Part shown: positions 49,771-59,279 of the stretch, in pieces
How the letters are laid out: each line of letters begins with the position of its first letter
Numbering within the stretch: the stretch's first letter is position 1
Origin: JAIXRY01 sp031972855
GTDB lineage: Bacteria > Patescibacteriota > Minisyncoccia > Phycocordibacterales > UBA9973
DNA: 64,000 nt
Assembly: GCA_031972855.1 (NCBI GenBank)
Contig: DALYDY010000003.1
Location: 1-64,000, forward strand
Direction: 5' to 3'
Translations under genes and position numbers: made by a program
The notes under the pieces: model-generated
What the model was told of the DNA's origin: nothing
Database searches by the model: none
What the model saw: only the letters and a program-made list of their open reading frames with translations

Positions 49771-52746
49771 TTAATAGAATAATTTACTTCTCTTGCAATA
49801 TTCACACTCATCCCCTTTTCCATAAGATTTAAAATGACATTCATTTTCTACCCAATTTCCTGTCTTCAATAAATTATCATAATCTATAATATCTCTTTTT
49901 AATAAATCTATTTTTTCTTGATCAATAAAAGTTGAATATACTTTATTTTTATCATCACTTTCTGCTTCCAAAAAAAGAAGTCTTGATTGAGAAACGACAG
50001 CCCCCTTATCACTTCCTTGTATGAGATACGAATACATTGCAAGCTGTCTCATGAGATCAGAAAGTCTTCCATCTTCATCAATCTTCTCTATAGAACTAAA
50101 GGTCTTTGACTTACCTGTCTTGAAATCACTCACAACAATATCGCCATTAGAGAGTCTTTCTGTTAAGTCTATTTTCCCATACATAGTAAGCAGTGGATAA
50201 TCTTTATCTTTAATAGTTAAAGAACGCTCTGTTTTAAAATCTAGAGAGAGATTTTTATAATAATCTTTTATCCAAGAACTCACAGCATCAAAAGCATCTT
50301 TTTCTAATTTCTTAAATGAATTATTTTCTTCACCTCCTTCTTTGAGAAGTTCATAATGTATTTTTTCTTTTATTTCAATATCTGTTGGAAGTGATTTTGC
50401 TTTTAGAATAAATTCAATAGTCCCATGAACAGCACTACCAAGAGTAAGGCTGGTTGTTTTTATTTCTGGTAATTTAAGAAAATTTCTAAAGTACCATTTC
50501 CAAGGACATTCAAAGAAATTATTAAGCATTGTTACAGATACTTTTATGTCTGTGTAATTATTTTTTACTAATTCAACTATATCCAAAATACCTTTTGAAA
50601 ATTCTTTATTTTCATTTTTTGTATATATATCTACACCCTCTTTCTTAATAATTTCTTCTGTTTCTTCTTTTGAATTTTTTATAAAATGAACAGAAGGTAT
50701 ATCTTTTATAATATGAGCAAGTTCTAGATCGTTACCAGTATATCCTTCACTTGCATATGAAATAGTACAGAATTCTTTTGCACGAGTAATCGCAACATAA
50801 AGCTCCCTCTTAGCACTTTCAATATCGCGAGTTTGCATATGTTCTTTTATTTTTTCTGGGAGAGTAAATCCACCCTTCTTTTCTGACATTAGAACTTCCT
50901 CATTCATATGAGCTATCCACACATGAGAATATTCAAGCCCTTTTGATTTGTGGAGAGTCATAACTTCAATACCCTCGTCTTTCCCAAAAGTTGCAAGTTC
51001 AATATGAGTACCATAAGAATCAAGTCTGTTTATATATTCAATAAAGTCAAAAATATTTGCCTTCTTATTTTTTTCTTCAAACATAGTTGCAAGATGTATA
51101 AAACTTCTTACAACTTCTACATTTTTCAAAAGTTCTTCTGTATTCTTTGATCTATCAACAAAAACTCTATTTCCAACAACACTTACTATATAAGTAATTT
51201 TTTCTTCAGAAAGTGTATTAACAAAATCTTTTAAAACATTACCCCAATCAGTCACATCTTTAAATGAAGGAAACATCGAATGAGAATCTGAAGCTTCTAT
51301 CAAATTTTCTATAAAAATTTCTTTTCCTTTTTTATTGCGTAAAAAAGTATGAGCTTCAAGAGTATTTATATTACTCTCATTATCGAGAAGCGATTGTGCA
51401 ATAAGAATACTATTATTAGGATTTGCAATAATTCCCAATATTCTCAAAAATACATCTGTTTGTTTTTGAGAGAAAAGTGAAATACTTTTTCCAGAAGAAA
51501 CAGGTAAACCTATAGAAGATAGTGTCGTTATAGCACTTCTTACATGATAATTTTTAGGTACAAGGATTGCACACTCTTTTGGATTAACACCTTTATCTAT
51601 TAAATTTTTGAAATAAATACCCGCTCCTAATATTTCATCACGAGGATAGACATACTCATTTAAAGATACAAGAGTCTCACCTTTTTTGTTACTATTCAAT
51701 TTATCTTTTGTAATTGAACTAGAAAGAAGTGTGTCAGCAAGTGAAAGGATTGGTGCTGTTGAACGGTAATTTTCTTTTAATGTTATCAATTTTGCCTTAC
51801 CAAACATATGTGCAAATTCTTCAAAATATGAAAGAGAAGCACCAGAAAATCCATAAATGAGTTGTCTGTCATCTCCCACAACAAAAATATTTGGTTGTTC
51901 GGTGTCAATCCAAACAGCTTTCAAAAAACTATTTTGAACATTACTTGAATCTTGATGTTCGTCTACGAGTACATATAAATAATTTTCTCTTATATCATCT
52001 CTTACGTCATCAAATTTTTCTGCCAAATCAACAACGTATTCAAGCACATCATCATAGTCCATTAGACATCCTTCTTTCTTTTTTTGTTCATACAATTTAT
52101 AAAATTCTACAACTTCTTTTGTACGAGAAAGTGATTCAATCTTTTTTAATATTTCTTTTTTTAGACTACCTTTTGATTCGCCACGACTAGAAATACTGTC
52201 TGGATCTTTTTCTAATTTTAATATTTCACTTTCAACTTCTTCTAAAAATATTTCTGGGGTAATTCTTTCTCTCTTTAAAATAGAGACAAGTTGATTTATT
52301 TCTTTGAAATACAGTGAGGGGTCAGTACGAGGTCTTAAATATTCAAAATCATTATTATGTAAAATATCATCAATTAAAAAAACTTTTTCATCATCAGACA
52401 AAAGAGTGGGCATTTTTTTGAAGTCCAATAATTCATAATATTTCTCTACCATCGAAATAGCAAAACTGTGGAATGTAGAAATTTTTACCTTATAGGCTTC
52501 TGTGCCTATATATGACTCTAGACGTGTTCTCATAGCCTCCACTCCAGAGTTTGTAAAAGTGAGACATAATATGTCTTCAGGCTTAGAATCTGTATTTTTT
52601 AGAATATACGCAATACGAAGCGCAAGAACTTGGGTCTTTCCCGTACCAGGACCAGCAACAACCATCACGGGGCCGTCTATAGTCTCTACAGCCTTTTTTT
52701 GGTCAATATTTAAGTCTTTATACTTCTCTTCAAATAGTTCAAACAT
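49771..52746 (-). CDS. UvrD/Rep-type helicase fused to a Cys-bearing PD-(D/E)XK nuclease
   Basis: The N-terminal 650 residues are a superfamily 1A helicase: VVAGPGTGKTQVLALRIAYI (Walker A), VLVDEHQDSSNVQ (Walker B), VVGDDRQLIYGFSGA and VMTLHKSKGLEYSHVW. The C-terminal 240 residues are a nuclease with ERLSNGDIVVSDFKTGKSK (D...DxK) and four Cys (FFECPWKW, then CHFKSYGKGDECEYC) fitting an AddB-type iron-sulfur staple. The architecture suits double-strand break end processing in one chain. The extended -10 TGGTATAAT (52753-52761) ends 6 nt before the ATG. Confidence 0.9.
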   Translation of the reverse strand: MFELFEEKYKDLNIDQKKAVETIDGPVMVVAGPGTGKTQVLALRIAYILKNTDSKPEDILCLTFTNSGVEAMRTRLESYIGTEAYKVKISTFHSFAISMVEKYYELLDFKKMPTLLSDDEKVFLIDDILHNNDFEYLRPRTDPSLYFKEINQLVSILKRERITPEIFLEEVESEILKLEKDPDSISSRGESKGSLKKEILKKIESLSRTKEVVEFYKLYEQKKKEGCLMDYDDVLEYVVDLAEKFDDVRDDIRENYLYVLVDEHQDSSNVQNSFLKAVWIDTEQPNIFVVGDDRQLIYGFSGASLSYFEEFAHMFGKAKLITLKENYRSTAPILSLADTLLSSSITKDKLNSNKKGETLVSLNEYVYPRDEILGAGIYFKNLIDKGVNPKECAILVPKNYHVRSAITTLSSIGLPVSSGKSISLFSQKQTDVFLRILGIIANPNNSILIAQSLLDNESNINTLEAHTFLRNKKGKEIFIENLIEASDSHSMFPSFKDVTDWGNVLKDFVNTLSEEKITYIVSVVGNRVFVDRSKNTEELLKNVEVVRSFIHLATMFEEKNKKANIFDFIEYINRLDSYGTHIELATFGKDEGIEVMTLHKSKGLEYSHVWIAHMNEEVLMSEKKGGFTLPEKIKEHMQTRDIESAKRELYVAITRAKEFCTISYASEGYTGNDLELAHIIKDIPSVHFIKNSKEETEEIIKKEGVDIYTKNENKEFSKGILDIVELVKNNYTDIKVSVTMLNNFFECPWKWYFRNFLKLPEIKTTSLTLGSAVHGTIEFILKAKSLPTDIEIKEKIHYELLKEGGEENNSFKKLEKDAFDAVSSWIKDYYKNLSLDFKTERSLTIKDKDYPLLTMYGKIDLTERLSNGDIVVSDFKTGKSKTFSSIEKIDEDGRLSDLMRQLAMYSYLIQGSDKGAVVSQSRLLFLEAESDDKNKVYSTFIDQEKIDLLKRDIIDYDNLLKTGNWVENECHFKSYGKGDECEYCKRSKLFY

Positions 52747-52752
52747 GGTCTT

Positions 52753-52761
52753 ATTATACCA
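52753..52761 (-). promoter_or_regulatory. extended -10 box of the helicase-nuclease gene
   Basis: TGGTATAAT on the minus strand, 6 nt before the ATG at 52746. Confidence 0.65.
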
Positions 52762-52783
52762 ATTTTAATCATAGATTATTTTA

Positions 52784-52811
52784 TTGACTTTTTTTGTAAA
52801 AGTAGTAATAT
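52784..52811 (+). promoter_or_regulatory. promoter of the 52839 gene
   Basis: TTGACT (52784-52789), 16 nt, TAATAT (52806-52811), divergent from the helicase-nuclease promoter. Confidence 0.5.
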
Positions 52812-52838
52812 TGTAAGTGGACAATAAAATTAAAAAAA

Positions 52839-53216
52839 ATGGGTAGCTCAAACAGACTAAAAACAGCTCGAGTACACGCTGTTCAACAAGAGGGTGTCGA
52901 GAAAATCGATAACTATTTCAAAGAAATTTATAGCATAAAGAATATGCCAGAAAAAATTTCAAAAGAAGATATCAATTACTTAAACAAAATCTTCAATGAA
53001 AAGCAACTAAATATTGAGGATTACCGACTACGAGGACTTAAATGTTCTAAGTTAAAACTTTCCAAAGAAGAAAGATTGAAAGCAATTAATTCTATTTTTA
53101 AAGGTTATCAACAAGCTGGGCAGCAAATTGAAAAAAAGACCGAACCAATCTATGACGAAAAAAAGTCTTATGGTAGAGGTGATCACTGGCTCAAACAGAG
53201 AGCACAACAATCATAA
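52839..53216 (+). CDS. hypothetical basic 125-residue protein
   Basis: A charged helical protein (about 30% Lys, Arg and Glu) without membrane segments, probably several short helices; N-terminus MGSSNRLKTARVHAVQQEGV. No family recognised. It has its own promoter and a strong terminator, a single-gene unit divergent from the helicase-nuclease, so a role in DNA repair or nucleic-acid binding is possible but unsupported. Confidence 0.6.
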   Translation: MGSSNRLKTARVHAVQQEGVEKIDNYFKEIYSIKNMPEKISKEDINYLNKIFNEKQLNIEDYRLRGLKCSKLKLSKEERLKAINSIFKGYQQAGQQIEKKTEPIYDEKKSYGRGDHWLKQRAQQS

Positions 53217-53243
53217 AAAACCCCGCATTACTGCGGGTTTTTA
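53215..53243 (+). terminator. terminator of the 52839 gene
   Basis: AAAACCCCGCA and TGCGGGTTTTT around a TTAC loop, T tract following. Confidence 0.85.
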
Positions 53244-53245
53244 TT

Positions 53246-53764
53246 TTACATATGAGGATTTTCTATTTGAGTTTTTTCTTCTGAAGGTATTTCAGCTTCA
53301 TGACAATCACATCCACAAGAGGTATCACAAACACCATCTTCGCAAGGGCAAGACCCTTCACAAGTTCCATTTTTACATCCACAACCAAGAGCATATTTAC
53401 CAGGACCAGAGAATACTATTCCTAGAGATAGTGCTAACATTGCAAAATCAAGTTCTGCTTTTTGGAAAGGAGAACCTATTTTTGTTGTAAAAATAGCAAC
53501 AAGCATAACTATAGTAAGTAGTGTTCCAAAAATACCTGTCCAAAAACCAAGAAGTATTGCAATACCTCCAATAGTTTCTACTAGAGCAACAACCCAAGCC
53601 ATAGTAAGAGCCATAGGTATTCCTATAGAAGAGAAAAATCCAGCTGTTTGTTCTATTGACCCAAGCTTCATAATACCGTGAGTAATAAAAATAGCAGCAA
53701 CAACAATACGCATAACAAGAAGTCCTAAAGAAGGGTTTTTACAACACCAATTTTTAACATTCAT
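53246..53764 (-). CDS. DoxX-family membrane protein with Cys-rich tail
   Basis: DoxX domain with four predicted transmembrane helices (first helix LGLLVMRIVVAAIFITHGIM, later VVALVETIGGIAILLGFWTG), then a C-terminal tail (about 130-160) carrying 11 Cys in CGCKNGTCEGSCPCEDGVC and TSCGCDCH, ending with a Glu-rich segment. DoxX proteins take part in thiosulfate or thiol redox and membrane integrity in other bacteria. The Cys-rich tail is not part of the usual family and looks like a metal-binding or redox module. Confidence 0.8.
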   Translation of the reverse strand: MNVKNWCCKNPSLGLLVMRIVVAAIFITHGIMKLGSIEQTAGFFSSIGIPMALTMAWVVALVETIGGIAILLGFWTGIFGTLLTIVMLVAIFTTKIGSPFQKAELDFAMLALSLGIVFSGPGKYALGCGCKNGTCEGSCPCEDGVCDTSCGCDCHEAEIPSEEKTQIENPHM

Positions 53765-53817
53765 AAACTAATAAAAAATTAAATTTTAATAATAGCACCA
53801 TTATAACATTTTATATA

Positions 53818-54081
53818 CTATTTAGAATAATCTTTTCCCCACTGCCATTTTGGCTTTTCTCCTTTTTTATAACAAATAAATAAAAGACTTGTTGTTTCGA
53901 CAAAAACAACAATTAACCACAAAATTAAATTAGTAAGACTATTAAACAAAAAATACTGAATTAAATTCCAAAAAAGAAATAATGATATAAAATAAATAAG
54001 CATTATCAACCAACCTTCTTTAGATGAAGGTGTCCACCCCCATCCATAGGTTTTTCTTTTAAACCAAAGTTTGTTTTCCAT
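53818..54081 (-). CDS. small membrane protein, two transmembrane helices
   Basis: An 87-residue protein with a conserved-looking N-terminus KTYGWGWTPSSKEGWLIML, two transmembrane helices and a Trp/Lys-rich C-terminus. Similar small proteins of unknown function occur in many bacteria. It lies upstream of the DoxX gene on the same strand but 53 nt away. Confidence 0.6.
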   Translation of the reverse strand: MENKLWFKRKTYGWGWTPSSKEGWLIMLIYFISLFLFWNLIQYFLFNSLTNLILWLIVVFVETTSLLFICYKKGEKPKWQWGKDYSK

Positions 54082-54103
54082 ATATTAAAGTATAGCAAAA
54101 AAA

Positions 54104-54121
54104 AATCCTCCGAAGAGGATT
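54104..54121 (-). terminator. UUCG-loop terminator of the desaturase gene
   Basis: On the minus strand AATCCTC, loop TTCG, GAGGATT, then nine T. A stable tetraloop terminator overlapping the stop codon. Confidence 0.85.
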
Positions 54122-54872
54122 AGAATGGCTTTTTGTTTAAAGTTATTATTTTAAAAAAATGAAGAATAATAAGAACGTAGTAAGCCAAATCAATTTCGAA
54201 CCATCTTTTTGCAAAATTTGGACTGTGTGGATAAGTGTGATGATTATTTTGATTTGTCTCACCTAACATAATCCAACCTATGGGCTGATAAACATTTTTT
54301 GAATGGTCATTTATATTAAAGTTCCTGTAGCCAGTCTTATGACCAAACCAGTTAACAATAGCGCCTTGGATAGGTCCATTTAGAATAGTTATTGGTAAGA
54401 AAAACCAACACCACCAAACTGGAGCGAAAAAATAATAAAATAAAGAGAATAAAATTGCCATCAATATAATAGTAATTGGATTGTCGGCAAATCTTTCAAA
54501 ATTTTTCCATTCTACCGTAACTTCTTTACCATAAATTTGACATAGAGGATGTTTTCTTTCTCTAATTTTTACGAACTGTTTTTTTGTGTCCCACATCATA
54601 GAAAAAATATTTTTAAAATTTCTTGGTGAATGTGAATCATTTTTAGTGTCACTTTTATCATGATGGTTCAAATGAAAAACAGCATAAGCATAAGGATTGA
54701 GAAAAGCAGGTCCTTGAAATAAAAATGTTAGCAGAAAAAAAACACGTTCCCAAAAAAAACTCATTGAGAATTGTTTGTGTGTTGTGTACCTATGCAAAAA
54801 TACACTATGAAAAAAGAGAGATGTTGTTGGATGTACTAGAAGCACAATCAACACAAAAGTTTGTACATTCAT
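54120..54872 (-). CDS. membrane fatty acid desaturase (stearoyl-CoA type)
   Basis: The three His boxes of delta-9 desaturases are present: HRYTTH (about 27-32), HLNHH (about 67-71) and NNHHTYPHS (about 208-216), with four or more hydrophobic segments placing the di-iron site on the cytoplasmic side. The enzyme inserts a double bond in an acyl chain at the expense of O2 and reductant. Notable in a lineage that usually lacks fatty acid synthesis. The N-terminus is short (250 residues), so part of the first helix pair may be reduced. Confidence 0.88.
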   Translation of the reverse strand: MNVQTFVLIVLLVHPTTSLFFHSVFLHRYTTHKQFSMSFFWERVFFLLTFLFQGPAFLNPYAYAVFHLNHHDKSDTKNDSHSPRNFKNIFSMMWDTKKQFVKIRERKHPLCQIYGKEVTVEWKNFERFADNPITIILMAILFSLFYYFFAPVWWCWFFLPITILNGPIQGAIVNWFGHKTGYRNFNINDHSKNVYQPIGWIMLGETNQNNHHTYPHSPNFAKRWFEIDLAYYVLIILHFFKIITLNKKPF

Positions 54873-54923
54873 ATTATTTAGTTTTTAAGTTATTTGTATA
54901 GTAGTATAGCAAATAATGAAAAA

Positions 54924-55517
54924 CTAAAGAATATTAAATTCTTCAAAAACAGATTGATATAAACCTTTTACACGATAAGCTTCTTTTTGGTCTAGCTTGA
55001 AATCAAGCCCGTCGTGAGCTATTCTATTTCTAATATAATTTGCTTCGCGAGCAAATTTTGCTGTACGAAAATCACTAGGTTCAACATTCTTGAGTTTTTC
55101 ACCTGTTGTATCGCCTTTTATAAGCATTGGGGAAACTAATTTTTCAAGCATTGTATTTGATTCAATAATTGCCAATCGCCAATCACTTTGTTTTGGAGAA
55201 TCAAAAAGATCACAGATATGTAACCATTGTGAATTTTTAATTGGATTTTCTTCTTCTTGTTTTTTTATCAAATCTTTTTCTTTTGCTTTTTCTTCCATTT
55301 CTTTTTTCATTTCATACAAACGCATCCAAGTATAAAATAAAATAACAAGAATAATTATAACAAAGAAAGCTGATATCATTTTTAAAGTTCCAATAAATTC
55401 ATTAAAATTTGTTCCTCTTAAAAAAGAGAAAAAATTAATAAGAAAATTGTATATTCTACTAAATAAATAATCGAGTGATAAGTACGTTGGTTCAAATTGT
55501 GGTACTTGTAATGCCAT
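54924..55517 (-). CDS. membrane protein with coiled coil and HEPN-like C-terminal domain
   Basis: Two hydrophobic stretches (about 25-35 weak, 42-63 strong) anchor the protein. A charged coiled coil follows (70-90), then a helical domain with EANYIRNRIAHDG near 160-172, an R-x4-H motif typical of HEPN folds (RNases or nucleotide binders). Whether the domain is catalytic is unknown. It starts 5 nt after gatA, in the gatC-gatA operon. Confidence 0.65.
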   Translation of the reverse strand: MALQVPQFEPTYLSLDYLFSRIYNFLINFFSFLRGTNFNEFIGTLKMISAFFVIIILVILFYTWMRLYEMKKEMEEKAKEKDLIKKQEEENPIKNSQWLHICDLFDSPKQSDWRLAIIESNTMLEKLVSPMLIKGDTTGEKLKNVEPSDFRTAKFAREANYIRNRIAHDGLDFKLDQKEAYRVKGLYQSVFEEFNIL

Positions 55518-55522
55518 ATATA

Positions 55523-56935
55523 CTATTGTACGTTTTCTTCGAACTTTTTTGCAACCTCAAAAAGAAGGTTTTCCCCAAAATGTGGTCCCATGAATTGTAG
55601 ACTGTGTTTTAGATTATTTGGAGCATCACCTGAAGGGATAGATATAGCAGGAATTCCGGCAATATTTGCTGGTACAGTAAATAAATCTGAGAGTTTCATA
55701 GCTATAGGATCATTATTTTTTGAACCTATAGGAAATGCGAGAAATGGTGATGTTGGTGTTGCAATAACATCTACAATTTCAAAAATATCTTTATATTCTT
55801 TTTGAATTGCTTTTTGAAGCGCTAGCGCTTTACCATAGTAAGCATCATAATATCCATGTGAAAGGATATATGTTCCAAGAAGAATTCTTCTTCGCACCTC
55901 TTTACCAAATCCAGCCTCACGAGTTTTTTCGTATTGATCTTTTAGATTATTTGAAGATAGCGACATTCCAAAACGAATACTATCATAACGAGAAAGATTA
56001 GAAGAAGCTTCAGCTGGCATTAGAATATAATACACAGCAAGAGCATATGGAGACAAAGGAAGGTCAATATCTACAATTTCATATCCAAGAGACTTTAAAG
56101 TTTCAATTGATTTGTCAAAATTCTCTTTAACAGAAGTTTCGATTCCCTCACCTGTTACCCAAGATTTTGGTACACCAATTTTTTTTACTTCTTTTTTATT
56201 TTCAGTTCTTAAATTTTCAGGAATAGAAGTTGCATCGTTTTTGTCATATTTATTTATAAAATTTAAAAGTGTTTCTGCATCAGCTACATTTTTTGTAATA
56301 GGACCAATTTGATCAAGTGATGACGCCATAGCCATAAGACCAAAACGTGAGACTGTTCCATATGTAGACTTCATTCCAACAAGTCCGCAGAATGCTGCAG
56401 GTTGTCTAATAGATCCTCCAGTATCAGACCCGAGAGATAGGAAAGTTCCCCCCATTGCAAGAGAAGCTACCGCTCCACCAGAAGAACCTCCTGGAACTAA
56501 ATCTTCATTTAAAGGATTTTTTGTAATTCCATAAAAACTTGTTTCAGTAGAAGATCCCATAGCAAATTCATCCATATTTGTTCTACCAAGGAAAATAGCT
56601 CCGGCATTTTTTAAAATTTCTATAACAGTTGCATTATATGTAGATGTATAATTCTCAAGAATTTTCGAACCAGAAGATGCTTTGTGACCCAAGAAAAGCA
56701 TATTATCTTTTAATGATACAGGAATACCAGTCATAAGAGTTGCTATTCCGTCTTCAAACATTTTCTCAGCATTTTTAACTTGCTCATCAATATCAGAATA
56801 AACTTCTATGTATGCATTTATGGAAGGATTTTTTTCTTCAATATTTTTCAAGAAAAAATCAACAAGAGCGCGAACTGTAATTTCGCCTGACTTTATTTTT
56901 TCATGAGTTTCTTTTATTGTGTTTGGTATTATCAT
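55523..56935 (-). CDS. gatA: Glu-tRNA(Gln)/Asp-tRNA(Asn) amidotransferase subunit A
   Basis: GatA is the amidase that releases ammonia from Gln or Asn. The Ser-cisSer-Lys triad is visible: SLKDNMLF (Lys near 75), GGSSGGAVASLAMG (Ser residues near 150) and SDTGGSIRQPAAF. Length 470 is normal. It starts 3 nt after gatC; gatB is elsewhere (8.5-10 kb). Confidence 0.97.
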   Translation of the reverse strand: MIIPNTIKETHEKIKSGEITVRALVDFFLKNIEEKNPSINAYIEVYSDIDEQVKNAEKMFEDGIATLMTGIPVSLKDNMLFLGHKASSGSKILENYTSTYNATVIEILKNAGAIFLGRTNMDEFAMGSSTETSFYGITKNPLNEDLVPGGSSGGAVASLAMGGTFLSLGSDTGGSIRQPAAFCGLVGMKSTYGTVSRFGLMAMASSLDQIGPITKNVADAETLLNFINKYDKNDATSIPENLRTENKKEVKKIGVPKSWVTGEGIETSVKENFDKSIETLKSLGYEIVDIDLPLSPYALAVYYILMPAEASSNLSRYDSIRFGMSLSSNNLKDQYEKTREAGFGKEVRRRILLGTYILSHGYYDAYYGKALALQKAIQKEYKDIFEIVDVIATPTSPFLAFPIGSKNNDPIAMKLSDLFTVPANIAGIPAISIPSGDAPNNLKHSLQFMGPHFGENLLFEVAKKFEENVQ

Positions 56936-56938
56936 AGA

Positions 56939-57217
56939 TTATAAAATTTTTGGAACTTTAAAATAATTATCTTGCTTATTAGGAGCTTCATTCAAAAGTG
57001 CTTCCGTATAAAAACCTGTTTGCAAAGGACCAGTATCCTCTCTAAAATTATTATTAAGTAATGGCTTACCCATATCAATATCTTTGATAGAGGCATTTTT
57101 AATTTGATCTACATAAGAAATAACCTGGGCCAAATCTTTTGCCACATTTTGTGCTTCTTCATCTGTAATACTAATTTTACTTAAATTTGCTAGGTTTTTT
57201 ACTGTTTCAATATCCAT
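56939..57217 (-). CDS. gatC: amidotransferase subunit C
   Basis: GatC is a short helical subunit that stabilises GatA-GatB. The segment ETVKNLANLSKISITDEEAQ at the N-terminus and LNNNFREDTGPLQTG near 60-75 are typical. The ATG at 57217 is preferred over a GTG at 57223, because the extended -10 box TGCTATAAT (57226-57234) places the transcription start near 57219. Length about 92. Confidence 0.9.
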   Translation of the reverse strand: MDIETVKNLANLSKISITDEEAQNVAKDLAQVISYVDQIKNASIKDIDMGKPLLNNNFREDTGPLQTGFYTEALLNEAPNKQDNYFKVPKIL

Positions 57218-57225
57218 AGACACTT

Positions 57226-57234
57226 ATTATAGCA
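57226..57234 (-). promoter_or_regulatory. extended -10 box of the gatC-gatA operon
   Basis: TGCTATAAT on the minus strand ends 8 nt before the ATG at 57217. Confidence 0.6.
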
Positions 57235-57250
57235 AAAAATAAGTTTTTTG

Positions 57251-59275
57251 TTATAACTTAATAAGTCCTAAAAATTCTTCTTCATTAATCATTTGTACAC
57301 CCAATTTCTGTGCTTCATCATACTTACTTCCTGGATTATCACCAAGTAAAATATAATCTGTGTTTTTTGAAACAGAAGAAGTTACGCTTCCTCCTGATTC
57401 CTTAATCATTTTCTTAGCATCATCACGAGAAAGATTTGGTAATGTTCCAGTCAACACAAAGGTCTTACCTTTCAATAAATTACTTCCTTTTTTGTTTTCT
57501 ATCTTTTCTATTTTTATATGAATCAAAAGCCGTTCTAACATTTCTTGATTTTCAATATCTTTAAAATAATTTTGAACAGATTCTGCAACAACGTCACCTA
57601 TTCCATCAATAAATATTAGATCTTCGTATGTCGCATTTTTTACTTTATCAAAACTTTTAAAATGCTCTGCGAGTAAATACGCAGTCTCTTCTCCTACATG
57701 CAATATTCCAAGAGCATACAAAAACCTATAAAGGGTAACTTTTTTACTTTTATCTATAGATTCAATAATGTTTTTTGATTTCAATTCTGCAAAAAGAGGG
57801 AGTCCGAGAATATCACCTTCTGTAAGTTCATAGAAATCCGGAAAAGCTCCAACGAGTCCAGATTCTGCAAATTGCTCAACAATACTATCACCCATTCCAA
57901 CAATATTCATTCCCTTTTTACTTGCAAAATGAATAAGTTTTTCTACTTCTTGAGCAAAACATTTTTTGTTTACACAATAAAGTGCTACTCCAACACTTCC
58001 CTTACCTATAGATTTCTTTTCTGTAATACTTCCACATATAGGACAGTGTGTTGGTGGTAAGAATTTTTTTGCATTCTTTGGACGAAGTTCTAGTAGTACT
58101 CTCACTACTTCAGGAATAACATCACCAGCCTTTTTTATAATTACAGTATCACCAACCATAAGACCGAGACGTTCTATTTCTTCTTCATTATGCAGAGTTG
58201 CGCGAGACACAAGAGACCCAGCCACACGAATAGGTGTAAGGTGTGCGACAGGTGTAAGAGCACCTGTTCTGCCCACCTGAACCACTATATCCTCTACAAT
58301 AGTAGTAACTTCTTCAGCTGGAAATTTAAAAGCAATTCCAAAACGAGGAGCTTTAGCTGTATAGCCCAAAATATTGCATTGGGAAAAATCATTTATCTTT
58401 ACAACAAGACCATCTACACCGTATTGATGTTTGTCTTTATTTTTAACTTGCAAATCGTAAAAACTATATATATCTTCGAAATTATCAAAATATTTTGATT
58501 CTTCGTTTACAGAAAAAGAAAGTTTTTTCAAAAGTTCTAATGTTTCTTTTTGTGTTTTTGGTTTTGAGATTTTTGTATGATTTGGTATGAGTTCATCTAT
58601 AGCATAAATAAATGTTTTTATTTTTCTACTACCTGTTACAGATGTATCTAACTGACGAAGTGAACCAGCTGCAGCATTACGAGTGTTTGCAAACAAAGTT
58701 TCATTATTTTTTTCGCGTTCTTTATTTAAAACAATAAAATCATCTTTTGCCATCCATGCTTCACCCACAACAATACAGTCAATTGGAAATGGAAGGATTT
58801 TTGGTACAGACCCTATCATTCTTACATTTTCAGTAATATCTTCACCAACCTCACCATCACCTCTTGTGGCTCCTTGAACCAATTCGCCATTTTTATAAGT
58901 AAGAATTATTTTTAATCCATCAATTTTTAATTCACAAACATAAGACCTTTTTGTTTCAAATTCTTCTTTTTTTAATATATTTTCTACCCTATCATCCCAA
59001 AGTTTCAATTCTTCATTAGAAAATACATTATCATATGACCACTGAAGAGTTTGATGTTTTACTTTTGTAAATTTTTCCAAAACTTTTCCACCAATTTTAT
59101 TTATTGGTGTATTTTCAACTTGTTTATTATTTTCTAAAATCTGGAGTTCTTTCACTAAAGAATCATAAACCTCATCAGATATTTCTGGTGAATCATCTCT
59201 GTGATATTTTTGTCTATGATATTCTATCAGATTACGTAAATTTTTAATGCGTTTTTTTTCTTCTTTTTCTGTCAT
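57251..59275 (-). CDS. ligA: NAD+-dependent DNA ligase
   Basis: LigA seals nicks in replication and repair. The adenylation Lys lies in VCELKIDGLKI (KxDG), with GEAWM and EEVTTIVEDIVVQVGRTG further on; the OB fold, a Cys4 zinc finger (CPICG...YCVNKKC), helix-hairpin-helix repeats and a C-terminal BRCT (LLKGKTFVLTGTLPNLSR) complete the enzyme. About 674 residues. Start at 59275 (MTEKEEKKRIKN) because the gene upstream ends at 59280. It is co-directional with the minor prepilins, 4 nt after them. Confidence 0.97.
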   Translation of the reverse strand: MTEKEEKKRIKNLRNLIEYHRQKYHRDDSPEISDEVYDSLVKELQILENNKQVENTPINKIGGKVLEKFTKVKHQTLQWSYDNVFSNEELKLWDDRVENILKKEEFETKRSYVCELKIDGLKIILTYKNGELVQGATRGDGEVGEDITENVRMIGSVPKILPFPIDCIVVGEAWMAKDDFIVLNKEREKNNETLFANTRNAAAGSLRQLDTSVTGSRKIKTFIYAIDELIPNHTKISKPKTQKETLELLKKLSFSVNEESKYFDNFEDIYSFYDLQVKNKDKHQYGVDGLVVKINDFSQCNILGYTAKAPRFGIAFKFPAEEVTTIVEDIVVQVGRTGALTPVAHLTPIRVAGSLVSRATLHNEEEIERLGLMVGDTVIIKKAGDVIPEVVRVLLELRPKNAKKFLPPTHCPICGSITEKKSIGKGSVGVALYCVNKKCFAQEVEKLIHFASKKGMNIVGMGDSIVEQFAESGLVGAFPDFYELTEGDILGLPLFAELKSKNIIESIDKSKKVTLYRFLYALGILHVGEETAYLLAEHFKSFDKVKNATYEDLIFIDGIGDVVAESVQNYFKDIENQEMLERLLIHIKIEKIENKKGSNLLKGKTFVLTGTLPNLSRDDAKKMIKESGGSVTSSVSKNTDYILLGDNPGSKYDEAQKLGVQMINEEEFLGLIKL

Positions 59276-59279
59276 ATAT

